A stretch of 6,252 nucleotides of DNA, from contig JAEWJG010000235.1 in NCBI GenBank assembly GCA_023386675.1, positions 1 through 6,252 on the forward strand. The letters run 5' to 3'. Both the position numbers and the translations under genes were made by a program. The stretch comes from Actinomycetes bacterium. GTDB taxonomy: Bacteria; Actinomycetota; Actinomycetes; Actinomycetales; Microbacteriaceae. The notes below the pieces were generated by a model. It was not told the DNA's origin, did no database searches, and saw only the letters and a program-made list of their open reading frames with translations. Every line of letters starts with the position of its first letter. Positions within the stretch are counted from its first letter, which is position 1. Shown in pieces: positions 5,869-6,252 of the stretch.

Positions 5869-6252
5869 CTAACGGACGAGCTCGGGGAGGCTGCCGAGGT
5901 CGTCCCGTCCCTCCGGCACGATGCCCGGGAGCAGCACGATCCACAGTTCGCGGACACGCTGCATCAGGTCGGCGCGGTGCGTGAATGTCTCCGACACCAG
6001 CTGCACGCCGGTGTACGACGCGACCATGACCCGCGAGATCAGGGCCGCGTCGGCCTCGGGGCGCAGGTCCCCCTCCTCGACGCCCTGCCGGAACAGCTGC
6101 TCGGCCGTGTGAAGCCAGTCGCGGTACGGCCCGGTGACGGGCTCGTCAAGGGACGCGACATCCGTGGTCAGTCGGATTCCCGCTTGGACCACGGGGTCGG
6201 TGAGGAGCTGGCGGGCGAGTGCGGCGCTCAGCAGCACCATGGTCTCCAGCCC
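5869..6252 (-). CDS. ScbR/ArpA-family (gamma-butyrolactone receptor-like) TetR regulator, C-terminal part
   Basis: The frame is open to the window edge, so the N-terminal DNA-binding domain lies outside and the internal ATG at 6240 is not the start. The visible 127 residues match the ligand domain of ScbR/ArpA-type receptors: GLETMVLLSAALARQLLTDPVVQAGIRLT, then a loop, GPYRDWLHTAEQLF, GDLRPEADAALISR, YTGVQLVSETFTHRADLMQRVRELW and LLPGIVP. The Trp in YRDW sits where receptors of this family keep a pocket tryptophan. In Streptomyces such proteins bind gamma-butyrolactones and release operators controlling antibiotic production and differentiation. In other actinobacteria the ligand is generally unknown. 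No butyrolactone synthase (AfsA/ScbA type) is seen in this window. It runs towards the DUF3566 gene on the same strand, with 208 bp between them. Confidence 0.85.
   Translation of the reverse strand, partial: GLETMVLLSAALARQLLTDPVVQAGIRLTTDVASLDEPVTGPYRDWLHTAEQLFRQGVEEGDLRPEADAALISRVMVASYTGVQLVSETFTHRADLMQRVRELWIVLLPGIVPEGRDDLGSLPELVR

Noticed and set aside
1..6252. CRISPR array, insertion sequence, prophage or tRNA/rRNA gene
   Set aside because: I saw no spaced direct repeats beyond the 15-bp operator pair, no transposase or integrase motifs, and no tRNA-like cloverleaf or rRNA segment.

Overview
The window is high-GC DNA with strong GC bias at third codon positions, tightly packed and often overlapping genes, and several GTG starts. 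The gene content fits an actinobacterium: a single-ATPase BioMNY-type biotin importer beside a BioQ-like TetR repressor, a DUF3566 membrane protein, and a ScbR/ArpA-type receptor. Microbacteriaceae (Leifsonia-like) is my best guess, made from gene content rather than a database search.

Layout. (1) Bases 1-2286, plus strand: the body of a large secreted bifunctional metallophosphatase/5'-nucleotidase, missing its 5' end, with two C-terminal Ig-like domains. (2) Bases 2298-2350: a long hairpin that reads as a terminator on both strands, between two convergent transcription units. (3) Bases 4637 down to 2361, minus strand: four overlapping genes, bioY (substrate-binding S component), bioM/ecfA (ATPase), bioN/ecfT (transmembrane coupling protein) and a CHY zinc-finger protein. 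Every junction is a 4- or 7-base overlap, so the zinc-finger gene appears translationally coupled to the biotin importer. (4) Bases 4638-4693: a compact divergent control region with two tandem TGAAC-N3-GTTCA palindromes 15 bp apart and overlapping back-to-back -10 elements. (5) Bases 4694-5299, plus strand: a TetR-type repressor whose C-terminal domain resembles tetracycline repressor. Its position over BioQ-type operators makes it a BioQ candidate, probably translated from a leaderless GTG. (6) Bases 5660 down to 5280, minus strand: a DUF3566 two-helix membrane protein whose 3' end overlaps the repressor gene by 20 bp. (7) Bases 5661-5868: a non-coding stretch with an ARE-like operator candidate, an adjacent -10 hexamer and a strong GC-rich hairpin. 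(8) Bases 6252 down to 5869, minus strand: the C-terminal ligand-binding part of a ScbR/ArpA-family receptor, cut by the window end.

How it works together (inference). The BioQ-like protein sits between the divergent -10 elements and the operators, and probably represses both itself and the importer operon when biotin is sufficient. BioY captures biotin, and BioM/BioN energise uptake. No biotin synthesis genes are seen here. The CHY protein is a conserved zinc-binding passenger of unknown bacterial role. The best candidates for under-described biology are the importer/CHY coupling and the ScbR-like receptor with an ARE-like site and possible antisense promoter just past its 3' end.
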